This document shows positions 1 to 10,849 of a DNA stretch of 64,000 bases, in pieces. Under the pieces are notes generated by a model, which saw only the letters and a list, made by a program, of their open reading frames with translations, was not told where the DNA came from and did no database searches. Source of the DNA: Proteus vulgaris. GTDB taxonomy: Bacteria > Pseudomonadota > Gammaproteobacteria > Enterobacterales > Enterobacteriaceae. A program made the translations under genes and the position numbers. Position 1 is the stretch's first letter; every line of letters begins with the position of its first letter. The stretch spans positions 310,001 through 374,000 of the forward strand of contig NZ_CP137920.1 in the NCBI RefSeq assembly GCF_033708015.1, in the 5' to 3' direction.

Positions 1-88
1 TGATAGGATCCGCATTTGCTGGGATTTCAATAACAACATAGATATCTTCTGGTAGTTCTTTACCAGCAGGAACATGATTCAGGCTCAT
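1..88 (-). CDS. ppa: Inorganic pyrophosphatase, N-terminal part only
   Basis: The first 29 codons of a gene running leftward off the window. The translation opens [19 protein letters not shown], which I recognise as the start of the enterobacterial soluble family I inorganic pyrophosphatase, the cytoplasmic enzyme that splits pyrophosphate released by biosynthesis. The catalytic Asp and Lys residues lie outside the window, so only the N-terminal match supports the call. It is transcribed in the same direction as fbp, with about 200 bases and a hairpin terminator between them, so it probably has its own promoter. Confidence 0.9.
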   Translation of the reverse strand, partial: MSLNHVPAGKELPEDIYVVIEIPANADPI

Positions 89-234
89 AAAAAATTTCCT
101 ATAAAAAAATTAATTTTACGTGGCCGTTAGTATAGCGAAAAGTTTTTAACAATACCCGTTTTTTGCCAAACATGTTGCGTTCTGACGTAAAAATAAGCAA
201 CAAATAAAAGAAAGGGATATTTTCAAAGATGAAA

Positions 235-261
235 AAACCGGACGAATAAGAAGCCCGGTTT
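235..261 (-). terminator. Terminator of fbp
   Basis: Inverted arms AAACCGG (235-241) and CCGGTTT (255-261) lie just past the fbp stop. Read on the minus strand the hairpin is followed by a run of T, as expected of a Rho-independent terminator. Confidence 0.75.
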
Positions 262-287
262 ATCTATGTGAATGTGAAACGAATGGA

Positions 288-1295
288 TTATTCTTCGTCT
301 GGATATTGCGCCATAAAGCTTTCAGCTTGTTCAACCATCGATTTAGTCCCTACAAAGAAAGGCATACGTTGGTGAAGCTCTTTTGGTTCGATATCAAGAA
401 TACGCTCTTTACCGTTGCTTGCTTTACCGCCAGCTTGTTCGGCTAAGAACGCCATTGGATTGCATTCATAGAGTAAACGTAATTTACCAGTAGGGTGGCT
501 TGCAGTACTTGGGTAAATATAAATCCCCCCCTTCAGTAAATTGCGGTGAAAATCAGCAACTAAAGAACCAATATAACGGGTGGTATAAGGGCGGTTTGTT
601 GCTGCATCTTGTTCTTGGCAATACTTAATGTATTTTTTTACCCCTAATGGGAATTTGATGTAGTTACCTTCGTTGATTGAGTACATATTTCCTGTTGGTG
701 GGAAATGTACACTTTCATGAGATAAACAGAATACACCTAAAGAAGGGTCGTAAGTAAAGGCATGAACACCACAACCTGTTGTATAAACGAGCATGGTTGA
801 TGAACCATAAACGACATAGCCAGCGGCGACTTGGCGATGACCTGGTTGTAAGAAGTCATCTAAAGTGACAGGTTGTCCAATCGGTGTAATACGGTGGTAA
901 ATAGAGAAAATTGTTCCGACGGAAACGTTTACATCAATATTTGACGAACCGTCTAAAGGATCCATTAGTACAACATACTTGGCATTTTCAGCACGATCAC
1001 CTTCAAAGATAACAATATCATCTTCTTCTTCTGATCCGATACCCGCAACTTCACCGCGTGCTTTTAATGCAGCTTTCAGTTTCTCATTCGCGTAAAGATC
1101 CAGTTTCATCTGGGCTTCACCTTGAACATTAGAAACACCGTTAGTACCAAGAATATCGACTAACCCTGCTTTGTTAATATCACGGTGGATAATTTTAGCC
1201 CCAAGCTTAATTGCTGAAAGTAATGCAGTAAGTTCACCCGTTGCATGGGGAAAATCTTGTTGTTTCTCGACGATAAATTCGCCTAATGTTTTCAT
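288..1295 (-). CDS. fbp: Fructose-1,6-bisphosphatase class I
   Basis: Hydrolyses fructose-1,6-bisphosphate to fructose-6-phosphate in gluconeogenesis, in the cytoplasm. The 335-residue protein has the class I metal and phosphate signature DPLDGSSN at residues 112-119 and the usual acidic metal ligands just before it ([16 protein letters not shown]). I chose the ATG at 1295 ([13 protein letters not shown]), which gives almost exactly the E. coli length (332); the reading frame stays open upstream but that part has no family similarity. It is divergent from mpl across a gap of about 165 bases, and a terminator follows its stop. Confidence 0.95.
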   Translation of the reverse strand: MKTLGEFIVEKQQDFPHATGELTALLSAIKLGAKIIHRDINKAGLVDILGTNGVSNVQGEAQMKLDLYANEKLKAALKARGEVAGIGSEEEDDIVIFEGDRAENAKYVVLMDPLDGSSNIDVNVSVGTIFSIYHRITPIGQPVTLDDFLQPGHRQVAAGYVVYGSSTMLVYTTGCGVHAFTYDPSLGVFCLSHESVHFPPTGNMYSINEGNYIKFPLGVKKYIKYCQEQDAATNRPYTTRYIGSLVADFHRNLLKGGIYIYPSTASHPTGKLRLLYECNPMAFLAEQAGGKASNGKERILDIEPKELHQRMPFFVGTKSMVEQAESFMAQYPDEE

Positions 1296-1460
1296 GACGC
1301 AGGTCCTGAATGTGAGTGGGTAAAGTAAAAAAGGAGAGAAAATCTCCTTGGTGGTGGCAAGTTTAGCCAAAGAATCGGATGATTCAAAGGTTAATCCGTT
1401 TCTTATCTGCTTTTTGATCGTTAGAATAGTGACCAACTTCATGCTATTGGACAGAAATTC

Positions 1461-2840
1461 ATGCACATTCATATTCTTGGTATTTGTGGCACCTTTATGG
1501 GAAGTCTTGCCATTCTCGCTAGAGCGAAGGGACATAAAGTTACAGGCTCAGACGCTAATGTCTATCCACCCATGAGTACTTTACTAGAAAATCAGGGAAT
1601 CGAACTGATTGAGGGATATGACCCAAAACAATTAGAACCTGCCCCTGACATGGTGATTATTGGTAATGCAATGACACGAGGAAACCCTTGTGTTGAAGCT
1701 GTACTTGAAAAAGGTTTGCCTTATACCTCAGGCCCTCAGTGGCTACATGACTATATTTTACCTGAACGTTGGGTGTTAGCCGTCGCTGGAACTCATGGTA
1801 AAACTACAACAGCAGGTATGCTGGCTTGGGTTTTAGAAGATTGCGGTTATAAACCTGGCTTTTTAATTGGCGGTGTACCGGGTAATTTCCAAGTATCTGC
1901 ACAGTTAGGTGAAAGTCCTTTCTTTGTGATTGAAGCTGATGAATATGACAGCGCTTTTTTTGATAAGCGTTCTAAATTTGTTCATTATTCTCCACGCACA
2001 TTGATTTTAAATAACCTTGAATTCGATCACGCTGATATTTTTGATGATTTAGCGGCAATTCAAAAACAATTCCATCATTTAGTTCGTATTGTCCCGGGCA
2101 CAGGAAAAATTATCATGCCTGATAGCGATATGAATTTAAAACAGACCATTGGAATGGGATGTTGGAGTGAGCAAGAGTTCACAGGTGAAACAGGAGATTG
2201 GCAAGCCAAAAAACTCAATAATGACAGTAGTCATTTTGAGGTATTCCACAAAGGTGAGCGAGTCGGCGAAGTGTCTTGGGGACTTTCAGGTGAACACAAC
2301 ATGCAAAATGGTCTAATGGCGATTGTTGCAGCGCACCATGTTGGTGTTTTACCCGCTGATGCTTGTGAAGCATTAGATAAGTTTATTAATGCACGTCGTC
2401 GCTTAGAGCTACGTGGTGAGGTCAACCAAGTCAGTGTTTATGATGACTTTGCGCATCATCCCACTGCGATTTTGGCAACGCTTGAAGCGTTACGCAGTAA
2501 AGTTGGTGGAACCGCTCGTATTATTGCCGTATTAGAACCTCGTTCAAACACTATGAAAATGGGAATTAGCAAGGATGATATCGCCCCGGCATTAGGGCGT
2601 GCTGATGAAGTCTTTTTATTCCAGCCACCTAATATTCAATGGTTAGTGAGTGATATTGCTGAGCATTGTGTACAGCCAGCTCGTTGGAGTTCAGATCTGG
2701 ATACGCTAGTTGATATGATTGCGAAAGAAGCGCAAGCGGGCGATCATATTTTGATTATGAGTAATGGCGGTTTTGGCGGTATTCACGAAAAATTGCTTAC
2801 AAAATTAGCACAGCCTAAAGAGTCGGATAGACAGTATTAA
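1461..2840 (+). CDS. mpl: UDP-MurNAc:L-Ala-gamma-D-Glu-meso-Dap ligase
   Basis: Cytoplasmic murein-recycling ligase. It attaches the tripeptide recovered from old peptidoglycan to UDP-N-acetylmuramic acid, saving new synthesis. The 459-residue protein has the Mur ligase layout: an N-terminal Rossmann region ([14 protein letters not shown]), the ATP-binding loop GTHGKTT at residues 110-116, a central ligase domain with the [12 protein letters not shown] motif, and a C-terminal domain with YDDFAHHP. The GTHGKTT and YDDFAHHP versions are typical of Mpl rather than MurC. It is divergent from fbp, as in E. coli, and converges on argR with a shared terminator. Confidence 0.95.
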   Translation: MHIHILGICGTFMGSLAILARAKGHKVTGSDANVYPPMSTLLENQGIELIEGYDPKQLEPAPDMVIIGNAMTRGNPCVEAVLEKGLPYTSGPQWLHDYILPERWVLAVAGTHGKTTTAGMLAWVLEDCGYKPGFLIGGVPGNFQVSAQLGESPFFVIEADEYDSAFFDKRSKFVHYSPRTLILNNLEFDHADIFDDLAAIQKQFHHLVRIVPGTGKIIMPDSDMNLKQTIGMGCWSEQEFTGETGDWQAKKLNNDSSHFEVFHKGERVGEVSWGLSGEHNMQNGLMAIVAAHHVGVLPADACEALDKFINARRRLELRGEVNQVSVYDDFAHHPTAILATLEALRSKVGGTARIIAVLEPRSNTMKMGISKDDIAPALGRADEVFLFQPPNIQWLVSDIAEHCVQPARWSSDLDTLVDMIAKEAQAGDHILIMSNGGFGGIHEKLLTKLAQPKESDRQY

Positions 2841-2844
2841 AAAT

Positions 2845-2879
2845 AAGCAAGCCACTGAAAATTCAGTGGCTTGCTTTTT
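2845..2879. terminator. Bidirectional terminator between mpl and argR
   Basis: A perfect 15-base stem (2845-2859 with 2862-2876) sits between the convergent genes mpl and argR, with T on the right side and A on the left. It can end transcripts from both sides. Confidence 0.85.
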
Positions 2880-2898
2880 GAAGTTGTCGAAAGGCTAA

Positions 2899-3372
<474 letters not shown>

Positions 3373-3415
3373 TCACCTTTAGTGAGTTATCAATAACCTG
3401 CGTATTATGCAGAGA

Positions 3416-3433
3416 AGTGAATTTTTATGCAAC
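3416..3433. promoter_or_regulatory. ARG box upstream of argR
   Basis: The sequence TGAATTTTTATGCA (3418-3431) matches the ArgR operator consensus TGAATWWWWATTCA at all but one position. It lies about 50 bases upstream of the argR start. A second, poorer half-match (ATTATGCA, 3404-3411) lies about one operator spacing closer to the gene. Negative autoregulation is inferred. Confidence 0.65.
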
Positions 3434-3815
3434 ATAAGACGAAGAAAGATGAGTGATAGCCTCCTTAAAATTGTAAAGTAGAATGTACTACAAAAAATTT
3501 TATTTACAGTGCGTGAATGTGATAATTTAAAGAAAGTAAAGCATTTGTTAAATAAATGATAAGCTTAAATGATTATCACGAGGATGATGGTGCACTTAAC
3601 ATTTTGTCATATTTATTGAAATTATTTATCAAAAGAGTGTCCACTATCTCATTAACAGATAAGCAATTTGTTTAGAATAACCGAAGTGTTATTTTTCACT
3701 GTAAATGCCTTATTATGCAATGTTACTGTTAAATAATTGTTTTTTTAAAGGTGAGTTGCGTAAGAGTGAGTATCTCGAAGGCGTTCCACTATCTCGTAAA
3801 CTAAGGAGTATCAGA
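3434..3815. other. argR-mdh intergenic region
   Basis: About 380 AT-rich bases between the divergent genes argR and mdh. I see no credible gene. It must hold the mdh promoter and its catabolite and redox control sites, but I could not place a convincing CRP or ArcA site. A small inverted repeat (GTAG-N6-CTAC near 3478-3491) is the only obvious structure. Confidence 0.5.
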
Positions 3816-4754
3816 ATGAAAGTAGCAGTTCTCGGTGCAGCAGGTGGTATTGGTCAGGCACTGGCACTTCTTCTTAAAAATCAGCTTCCAGCTGGTAGTG
3901 AACTCTCTTTATATGATATCGCTCCCGTTACACCGGGTGTCGCAGCTGACTTAAGCCATATCCCGACTCAAGTGACTGTAAAAGGTTTTGCGGGTGAAGA
4001 TCCTTCTCCTGCGCTAAAAGGCGCTGATGTTGTCCTGATTTCTGCGGGCGTTGCTCGTAAACCAGGCATGGATCGTTCAGATCTTTTCAATGTTAACGCA
4101 GGTATTGTGCGTAACTTGATTGAAAAGGTTGCACAAAATTGCCCGAAAGCACTTATCGGAATCATTACTAATCCTGTGAATACAACCGTTGCTATCGCAG
4201 CAGAAGTGCTTAAGAAAGCAGGCGTTTATGATAAGAAACGTCTTTTCGGGATCACCACTCTTGATATTATTCGCGCCAATACCTTTGTTGCAGAACTAAA
4301 AGGTAAAGATCCACAAAAAACCAATGTTCCGGTGATTGGTGGACACTCTGGTGTGACTATTCTCCCTCTATTATCTCAAGTTGATGGCGTTTCATTTACC
4401 GATGATGAGGTCGCGGCATTAACTAAACGTATTCAAAACGCAGGTACTGAGGTTGTTGAAGCAAAAGCGGGTGGTGGATCAGCAACACTATCTATGGGTC
4501 AAGCCGCTGCTCGTTTTGGTCTTTCATTAATTCGCGCCCTAAATGGCGAGAAAAATGTTATTGAATGTACCTACACAGAAGGCGACGGAGAATATGCTCG
4601 TTTCTTCGCACAACCTATTCTTTTAGGTAAAAATGGTGTAGAGGAATATTTATCTATTGGTAAATTAAGTGATTTTGAAATGCAATCTCTTAATGGCATG
4701 TTAGATGTATTGAAAAAAGATATAATTCTTGGTGAAGAATTTATTAATAAATAA
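3816..4754 (+). CDS. mdh: Malate dehydrogenase, NAD-dependent
   Basis: TCA-cycle enzyme interconverting malate and oxaloacetate with NAD, in the cytoplasm. The 312-residue length equals E. coli Mdh. The N-terminal dinucleotide fold GAAGGIGQ is at residues 7-14. Residues known to be essential in the family are present: substrate-binding Arg81 and Arg87, Asp150, Arg153 and the catalytic His177 in GGHSGVT. I chose the ATG at 3816 because it follows the ribosome site AAGGAG and gives the standard N-terminus [11 protein letters not shown]; the frame is open upstream but without similarity. It is divergent from argR and followed by a strong terminator. Confidence 0.97.
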   Translation: MKVAVLGAAGGIGQALALLLKNQLPAGSELSLYDIAPVTPGVAADLSHIPTQVTVKGFAGEDPSPALKGADVVLISAGVARKPGMDRSDLFNVNAGIVRNLIEKVAQNCPKALIGIITNPVNTTVAIAAEVLKKAGVYDKKRLFGITTLDIIRANTFVAELKGKDPQKTNVPVIGGHSGVTILPLLSQVDGVSFTDDEVAALTKRIQNAGTEVVEAKAGGGSATLSMGQAAARFGLSLIRALNGEKNVIECTYTEGDGEYARFFAQPILLGKNGVEEYLSIGKLSDFEMQSLNGMLDVLKKDIILGEEFINK

Positions 4755-4795
4755 AGAAATTCTTTTTTTGCTATAAAAATAATGCAAATTTAAAT

Positions 4796-4829
4796 AAAAA
4801 CCGCTGATACTATATCAGCGGTTTTTTTT
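4796..4829 (+). terminator. Terminator of mdh
   Basis: A 9-base GC-rich stem, CCGCTGATA (4801-4809) with TATCAGCGG (4813-4821), flanked by A and followed by eight T. Confidence 0.9.
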
Positions 4830-4856
4830 ATTAATTATAATGTATGTAATTATTAG

Positions 4857-5123
4857 TTAATTATTAGTTTTGGTACGAATCTTTCGTTCAAGTAATTCTC
4901 CTGTCTCAGGATGAAAATAACGGCTAGGCCAAATTTCACTAGGAGCGATACCAAGATAATCAGCAATGATTTTCTCTCCTTTAGGCCAAGGGCGTGACAA
5001 CGCATTAGCAAGTGTTGAAGAGCTTAACCCTGCTTGGCGAGAGATGGCAGCAAGTGTTGTTCCTCGTTTTCTAAGTGCGGCAATAATATCGGCAGGATGC
5101 CAATCAGATTTCCTTGAAATCAT
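4857..5123 (-). CDS. sfsB: Ner-like DNA-binding protein SfsB (Nlp)
   Basis: Small helix-turn-helix regulator of the Mu Ner family; in E. coli sfsB (nlp) raises maltose gene expression when overproduced. The 88 residues carry the Ner signature: DWHPADIIAALRKRGTT, the helix-turn-helix LAAISRQAGLSSSTLANAL, then RPWPKGEKIIADYLG and the end IWPSRY. Length and order match phage Mu Ner with a short C-terminal extension. E. coli also has sfsB near ispB, so the gene is anciently resident. Here it diverges from two genes with Mu-repressor-type DNA-binding domains, which recreates the arrangement of the Mu early switch. Direct targets are unknown. Confidence 0.85.
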   Translation of the reverse strand: MISRKSDWHPADIIAALRKRGTTLAAISRQAGLSSSTLANALSRPWPKGEKIIADYLGIAPSEIWPSRYFHPETGELLERKIRTKTNN

Positions 5124-5212
5124 TTTTAATCCTTTTTCTATAAAATTGATTGCTGTGTTAGTGGTATAAATAACAGTTTATTAGAAATGTCCTAAAGCAT
5201 TTAAACTGATTA

Positions 5213-5244
5213 TTTAGAAAATAAAATAACATTATTTTTCTAAA
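5213..5244. promoter_or_regulatory. Inverted repeat in the sfsB/Mu-like gene intergenic region
   Basis: TTTAGAAAAT (5213-5222) and ATTTTTCTAAA (5234-5244) form an inverted repeat with one extra base. It sits in the AT-rich 186-base gap between sfsB and the divergent 5310 gene. Its place and symmetry suit an operator for one or both regulators. That is an inference; AT-richness makes chance repeats more likely. Confidence 0.35.
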
Positions 5245-5309
5245 AAGATTTCTGATTTTTTTCTTAATAATTTCTTTTTTGAAGTTGATAACAATTTTAG
5301 AGAAACATA

Positions 5310-5660
5310 ATGAAAAAAGAGTGGTATACGGCAAAGGAATTGACGGGTATAGGTGGATTACCTAAATCACCACAAGGTGTAAATTCAAAAGCGAGACGAG
5401 AGTCTTGGCAAAAACAAAATGTAAAAAATAAGCAAGGTAATGGTGTTGAATATCATTATTCTTGCTTACCAGAAGAAACTTTAATTGCTCTAGAACTTTA
5501 TGAGCCATTAGCACATTACAAACTAAATAAAAAAGAGGAGCCACTCGTTATCTGGGTGAAAGCATTCCAACAACTAAATAATGGTGAACAAAAAACATTA
5601 ACAGAGCTGATATTGCGGGATGGTATTAGAAGTTTTTTAGAAAAAGTCGTCAATGATTAA
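5310..5660 (+). CDS. Mu-type DNA-binding domain protein, copy 1
   Basis: 116-residue protein with the Mu-type winged helix domain found at the N-terminus of phage Mu repressor c and transposase MuA. Visible landmarks are WYTAKELTGIGGLPKSPQGVNSKAR, then SW, VEY and the LPEE turn (residues about 5-57). There is no transposase catalytic domain. The C-terminal half (VIWVKAFQQLNNGEQKTLTEL) resembles the oligomerisation segment of Mu repressor and of its neighbour. It is the shorter and more diverged of two tandem paralogues; the conserved GVxGK turn of the second copy reads KNKQGNG here. It diverges from sfsB. A chromosomal regulator is the likely role; target unknown. Confidence 0.75.
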   Translation: MKKEWYTAKELTGIGGLPKSPQGVNSKARRESWQKQNVKNKQGNGVEYHYSCLPEETLIALELYEPLAHYKLNKKEEPLVIWVKAFQQLNNGEQKTLTELILRDGIRSFLEKVVND

Positions 5661-5738
5661 GCGATTTTAAAGAATCTATTATTGCGTTATCCGCAACAGA
5701 TATCTGACTAACCTCTTAGTTGAATGTGAGATGAGATC

Positions 5739-6155
5739 ATGAAAAAAGAATGGTATACAGCGAAAGAATTAGTGGGGCTTGCGGGGTTACCTAACTCACC
5801 GCAAGGCGTTAACTTGATGGCGCGTCGTGAAGGATGGGAAAATCGTCGTAAACGTGGAGTGCAGGGAAAAGCTGTCGAGTATTCCGTAAAAAGTCTGCCT
5901 GATGAGGTGATTAGTGTACTCGCTGCACATGAACCTCCAGCTGAATATTTATCAAAACGTCAGGATGCCTTTTTGATTTGGGTTGAAGCTTATTATCAAT
6001 TGACTAAATCAGAACGAGAAAAGATTGTGAAATTCGTACTGCGCGAAGGGCTGGCAAAGCTCATTAGTTATATTGATGCAGATAATCAAGATGCTATCGA
6101 GCGAGAAAACGAAGAAGTCCTCAATAAATTGAAAAGCCCACCAGAATCGACGTAG
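5739..6155 (+). CDS. Mu-type DNA-binding domain protein, copy 2
   Basis: 138-residue paralogue of the preceding gene, 78 bases downstream on the same strand with its own purine-rich ribosome site. The N-terminal Mu domain is better preserved: WYTAKELVGLAGLPNSPQGVN, ARREGW, RKRGVQGKAVEY, SLPDEV. The pattern closely follows both MuA and Mu repressor. The second half (LIWVEAYYQLTKSEREKIVKFVLREGLAKLI) resembles the Mu repressor segment ending in LLSKGGLLALM, so repressor-like is more likely than transposase-derived. It ends in an acidic tail of about 25 residues. No Mu transposase, MuB or phage structural genes lie nearby, so this is a domesticated regulator or relic. Confidence 0.78.
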   Translation: MKKEWYTAKELVGLAGLPNSPQGVNLMARREGWENRRKRGVQGKAVEYSVKSLPDEVISVLAAHEPPAEYLSKRQDAFLIWVEAYYQLTKSEREKIVKFVLREGLAKLISYIDADNQDAIERENEEVLNKLKSPPEST

Positions 6156-6175
6156 TCGCTCTAGTGGGCTTCTTT
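6134..6175 (+). terminator. Terminator of the Mu-like gene pair
   Basis: AAGCCCAC (6134-6141) pairs with GTGGGCTT (6164-6171), followed by CTTT. The hairpin overlaps the last codons of the 5739 gene and can also act on ispB transcripts converging from the right. Confidence 0.6.
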
Positions 6176-6203
6176 AATTAATGGGGCGTATATAAAGCCA
6201 AAG

Positions 6204-7175
6204 TTATGATTGACGTTGTACTGCGACGTGAGCAAGCCCAATAAGCGCATCTTTATACGGTGAGTCAGGTATAATTGATAAAGCTTCAATCGCTTTGTCT
6301 GCTTCTTCTTCCGCTTTTTGACGGGTATATTCCAAAGAGCCACACTGTTTCATTGTATTTAAAACAGTATCTAATAAATGGCGACCATTACCTTGTTCAA
6401 TGGCTTGGCGAATTAATTGGGAGTCTTCTTCATTGCCATTATGCATAGCATGAAGTAATGGCAACGTTGGTTTACCTTCATCAAGATCATCACCAGTATT
6501 TTTACCTAACTGGTTGTTATCTGCATCATAATCAAGTAAATCGTCAATGAGCTGGAAAGCAGTCCCAAGATAACGACCATAATCTTGGAATGCTTTTTCT
6601 TGCTCAGGCGTTGCTTCCGAAAGGATCGCTGATGCATGAGAAGCGGCTTCAAAGAGACGAGCTGTTTTGCTGTAGATAACTTGCATGTAGTCATCTTCGG
6701 AAATGTCCGGATCGTTACAATTCATTAGTTGCAAAACTTCACCTTCAGCGATCACATTGGTGGCGCTAGACATTAATTTTAATACACGCATCGAATCAAG
6801 ATCCGTCATCATCTGAAAGGATCGTGTATAAATAAAGTCGCCAACAAGTACACTGGCAGCATTTCCAAAAACAGCATTTGCCGTTTGTTTTCCCCTACGC
6901 ATATCAGATTCATCCACAACATCATCATGTAACAACGTTGCTGTATGAATAAATTCGATAAGCGCTGCGACCGAGATATGTTTGTCGCCTTGATAGTCCA
7001 ATGCTCGTCCAGTGAGCACTGCGATCATTGGTCGGATCCTTTTACCACCACCACTAATGATGTAGTAACCAAGTTGATTTATCAAAGAAACATCTGAATT
7101 AAGCTGGTAAAGGATTGCCTCATTTACCGCAGTCATATCAGCGGATGTTAGTTTTATAATAGATTCTAAATTCAT
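6204..7175 (-). CDS. ispB: Octaprenyl diphosphate synthase
   Basis: Builds the C40 isoprenoid side chain of ubiquinone and menaquinone from farnesyl and isopentenyl diphosphate. The 323 residues equal the E. coli length. Both Asp-rich motifs of trans-prenyltransferases are present, LLHDDVVDESD and later LIDDLLDYDAD, as is the GGGKRIRP diphosphate-binding loop near residue 43. I chose the ATG at 7175 (MNLESIIKLTSADM) by family match; an in-frame ATG eight codons upstream would add residues with no similarity. It is divergent from rplU, as in E. coli. Confidence 0.95.
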   Translation of the reverse strand: MNLESIIKLTSADMTAVNEAILYQLNSDVSLINQLGYYIISGGGKRIRPMIAVLTGRALDYQGDKHISVAALIEFIHTATLLHDDVVDESDMRRGKQTANAVFGNAASVLVGDFIYTRSFQMMTDLDSMRVLKLMSSATNVIAEGEVLQLMNCNDPDISEDDYMQVIYSKTARLFEAASHASAILSEATPEQEKAFQDYGRYLGTAFQLIDDLLDYDADNNQLGKNTGDDLDEGKPTLPLLHAMHNGNEEDSQLIRQAIEQGNGRHLLDTVLNTMKQCGSLEYTRQKAEEEADKAIEALSIIPDSPYKDALIGLAHVAVQRQS

Positions 7176-7438
7176 GTTTTTTCGACTTTGGCTCGCCAAT
7201 GAGCGCGTTATTATTAATAAAAAATGATCATGCCATAGATTTTACTCTCTTATAATTTAGATTGTACTTTAAAAATGGCTGAAATAAATATCGTGTAAAA
7301 AACTCTTTTTTTTAACGCTAGTTTGCGATCTGTACTTGTCATCGGCACTAAATTTGCGTAGAATTCGCGCCCTATGTGAATATTTTAATTGTGCACTCAA
7401 ATTATACATATTGGGAGTGTGCGGAAAGCGGAGTTTAT

Positions 7439-7747
7439 ATGTACGCGGTTTTCCAAAGTGGTGGTAAACAACACCGAGTCAGCGAAGGTCAAACTATTCG
7501 TTTAGAGAAGCTGGAAGTAGCTACTGGCGAAACAATCGAGTTTGATACTGTAATGATGGTCGCTAATGGCGATGACATTCAAATTGGCGCTCCAATCCTT
7601 GCGGGCGTTAAAGTTAAAGCGGAAGTGGTTGCTCACGGTCGCGGCGATAAAGTTAAGATTGTTAAGTTCCGTCGTCGTAAACACAGCCGTAAACAACAGG
7701 GCCACCGTCAGTGGTTTACTGATGTTAAAATCACTGGTATCGCTTAA
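7439..7747 (+). CDS. rplU: 50S ribosomal protein L21
   Basis: Large-subunit ribosomal protein that binds 23S rRNA near L20. The 102-residue protein starts [14 protein letters not shown] and ends [18 protein letters not shown], both hallmarks of L21, with the basic [16 protein letters not shown] stretch that contacts RNA. The ATG at 7439 follows GCGGAG and gives the family length; a longer in-frame start exists but lacks similarity. It is first in the rplU-rpmA pair, with obgE after a terminator. Confidence 0.97.
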   Translation: MYAVFQSGGKQHRVSEGQTIRLEKLEVATGETIEFDTVMMVANGDDIQIGAPILAGVKVKAEVVAHGRGDKVKIVKFRRRKHSRKQQGHRQWFTDVKITGIA

Positions 7748-7754
7748 GGTTTAG

Positions 7755-8024
<270 letters not shown>

Positions 8025-8049
8025 TTACTGGTCCTTTAAGCACCGAGTC

Positions 8050-8082
8050 AAAAGCCCTGCAAATCTGTTGCGGGGCTTTTTA
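8050..8082 (+). terminator. Terminator after rpmA
   Basis: AAAGCCCTGCAA (8051-8062) pairs, with one G-T pair, with TTGCGGGGCTTT (8068-8079), followed by T. It separates the ribosomal protein pair from obgE. Confidence 0.85.
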
Positions 8083-8109
8083 TATTTAAAAAAGGCCATC
8101 TCTGGGTAA

Positions 8110-9327
<1,218 letters not shown>

Positions 9328-9350
9328 CTCTCAGGCTGATTAAAATAGAA

Positions 9351-9377
9351 AACGCCTGATTAATCAGGCGTTTTTTA
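9351..9377. terminator. Terminator between obgE and dacB
   Basis: AACGCCTGA (9351-9359) pairs with TCAGGCGTT (9364-9372) around a TTAA loop, then a T run. It lies between convergent genes and may serve both. Confidence 0.85.
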
Positions 9378-9406
9378 TATATCGTTTATACTTATTGAGT
9401 ATAAAT

Positions 9407-10849
9407 CTAGCGGTTATTGTACATATCTTTATACAGATTAGTTTCAAAACGCACTAAATAAGCACGTCCAGCATTACGATTCTTTGTCGGTGGTGAATAC
9501 GCTGAAACGTATTGTACAAACGCAACTTTCTGCCCATTTGCCGTAGTCATAAAGCCCGCAAGATTGTAGACACCTTTTAATGATCCCGTTTTGGCAGAAA
9601 CTTTGCCATCAACACCCGCTTCATGAAAACCACCTCGATATTGCAATGTACCGTCATGCCCTGCAAGGGGAAGCATAGTCATAAAGTTTAATTCACTTTC
9701 ATGTTGTCCAATATATTGAAGGACTTGCATCATGGTTGCAGGTGAAATGAGGTTATGGCGAGAAAGACCTGACCCATCAACCATAACGGTATTTTCTAAA
9801 TCGATTCCCGCTTTTTGTTTTAAAATAGCGCGAGTTGCTTCTGCGCCAGAACGCCAAGTACCTGCAACGCCATAATACTCACGACCAATGGTTCTAAACA
9901 CAGTGTCTGCAATCATATTATCAGACTCTTTTAGCATGGTGGTCAGTAAGGTATGTAGCGGTTTTGATTGTGTCTGTGCCAGTACAGTCACAGGTGCTTT
10001 TAGTTGAGATCGACGTTTAATATATCCATCAAGTTCAATATTAGCGCGTTGCAACTCTTCTTTTAAAATTGTACCAGCCCAATGAGCACCATCTTGAATA
10101 GAAAACATTAAAGGTACTGCATCGTCGCGTTTAGGAATACAACCAGTGATTACATAGGTATTTAAGTCACGAACAGTGACATCTAATTCACAAAAGCGGG
10201 TACGAGTTGAGCCTTTCTCATAAGTTTCAACTTCACTTAAAACGGTGACAGGATAGAAAGATGCTTTACGTATTGTGGCAATATCACCCTCTTTGTTGCC
10301 ACTTTGTAGTAAGACGGAAAAACAGTTCTTATCAACAATGGCTGCACTAGGGGGCGCACTAAAACATTGAGTCAGATCATTCCAAACCCAACCAGGTGCT
10401 TTGTCATGGCTTGAAAAAGCAGAAGTATCAATAAGTAAATCACCCTGCACTTTTGTAACACCAGTTTGCTTTAATATGGCAACCATTGCTCTTAATTGCT
10501 GGCGAGTTAATGTAGGATCACCCGTAAAACGAAAGATTAAATCACCATTAAGCTGATTGTTTTTTATCTTGCCTTCTGTTTCCATTGTTGTGATGAATTG
10601 ATAATTTCCACCTAATTGAAGTAATGCAGCAAGTGCAGTCACGACTTTCTGTGTACTTGCTGGAAGTGCTAATTGATCGGCATGATAATTAAGAGTAGGA
10701 GAAGCAGCGCCAACGGGTTGAGTTATTAAACCTACTTGTGTTCCTTCAGGAAGAAGGGATGTGTAGTTTTCAACAGGAATTGCTTGGGTTGAAAAACTAA
10801 TGATACTTAATGTGTAAAGTATCCGTCGAAATGTTGATAGTAAGTGCAT
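9407..10849 (-). CDS. dacB: D-Ala-D-Ala carboxypeptidase/endopeptidase (PBP4)
   Basis: Periplasmic class C penicillin-binding protein that trims stem peptides and cuts cross-links in peptidoglycan. The 480-residue protein has a cleavable-looking signal peptide (MHLLSTFRRILYTLSIISFSTQA). Its active-site Ser65 is in STQK (residues 65-68), with the SDN motif in KESDNMIAD and the KTGS motif near the end (SAKTGSLKGVYN). The insert between the first two motifs is the large extra domain typical of PBP4. It is divergent from greA, as in E. coli. Confidence 0.94.
   Translation of the reverse strand: MHLLSTFRRILYTLSIISFSTQAIPVENYTSLLPEGTQVGLITQPVGAASPTLNYHADQLALPASTQKVVTALAALLQLGGNYQFITTMETEGKIKNNQLNGDLIFRFTGDPTLTRQQLRAMVAILKQTGVTKVQGDLLIDTSAFSSHDKAPGWVWNDLTQCFSAPPSAAIVDKNCFSVLLQSGNKEGDIATIRKASFYPVTVLSEVETYEKGSTRTRFCELDVTVRDLNTYVITGCIPKRDDAVPLMFSIQDGAHWAGTILKEELQRANIELDGYIKRRSQLKAPVTVLAQTQSKPLHTLLTTMLKESDNMIADTVFRTIGREYYGVAGTWRSGAEATRAILKQKAGIDLENTVMVDGSGLSRHNLISPATMMQVLQYIGQHESELNFMTMLPLAGHDGTLQYRGGFHEAGVDGKVSAKTGSLKGVYNLAGFMTTANGQKVAFVQYVSAYSPPTKNRNAGRAYLVRFETNLYKDMYNNR

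Noticed and set aside
1296-1535. N-terminal extension of Fbp to an upstream start
   Set aside because: The added 80 residues are not similar to any Fbp and overlap the divergent mpl promoter and start.
1348-1575. Open frame overlapping the start of mpl
   Set aside because: It overlaps mpl in another frame and has no ribosome site or recognisable features.
3705-3815. N-terminal extension of malate dehydrogenase
   Set aside because: The real start at 3816 has a ribosome site and gives the exact family length and Rossmann start.
5310-6155. A Mu-like prophage
   Set aside because: Only the two regulator genes and sfsB are present; no transposase catalytic domain, MuB, head or tail genes, or Mu ends are seen, and housekeeping genes flank both sides.
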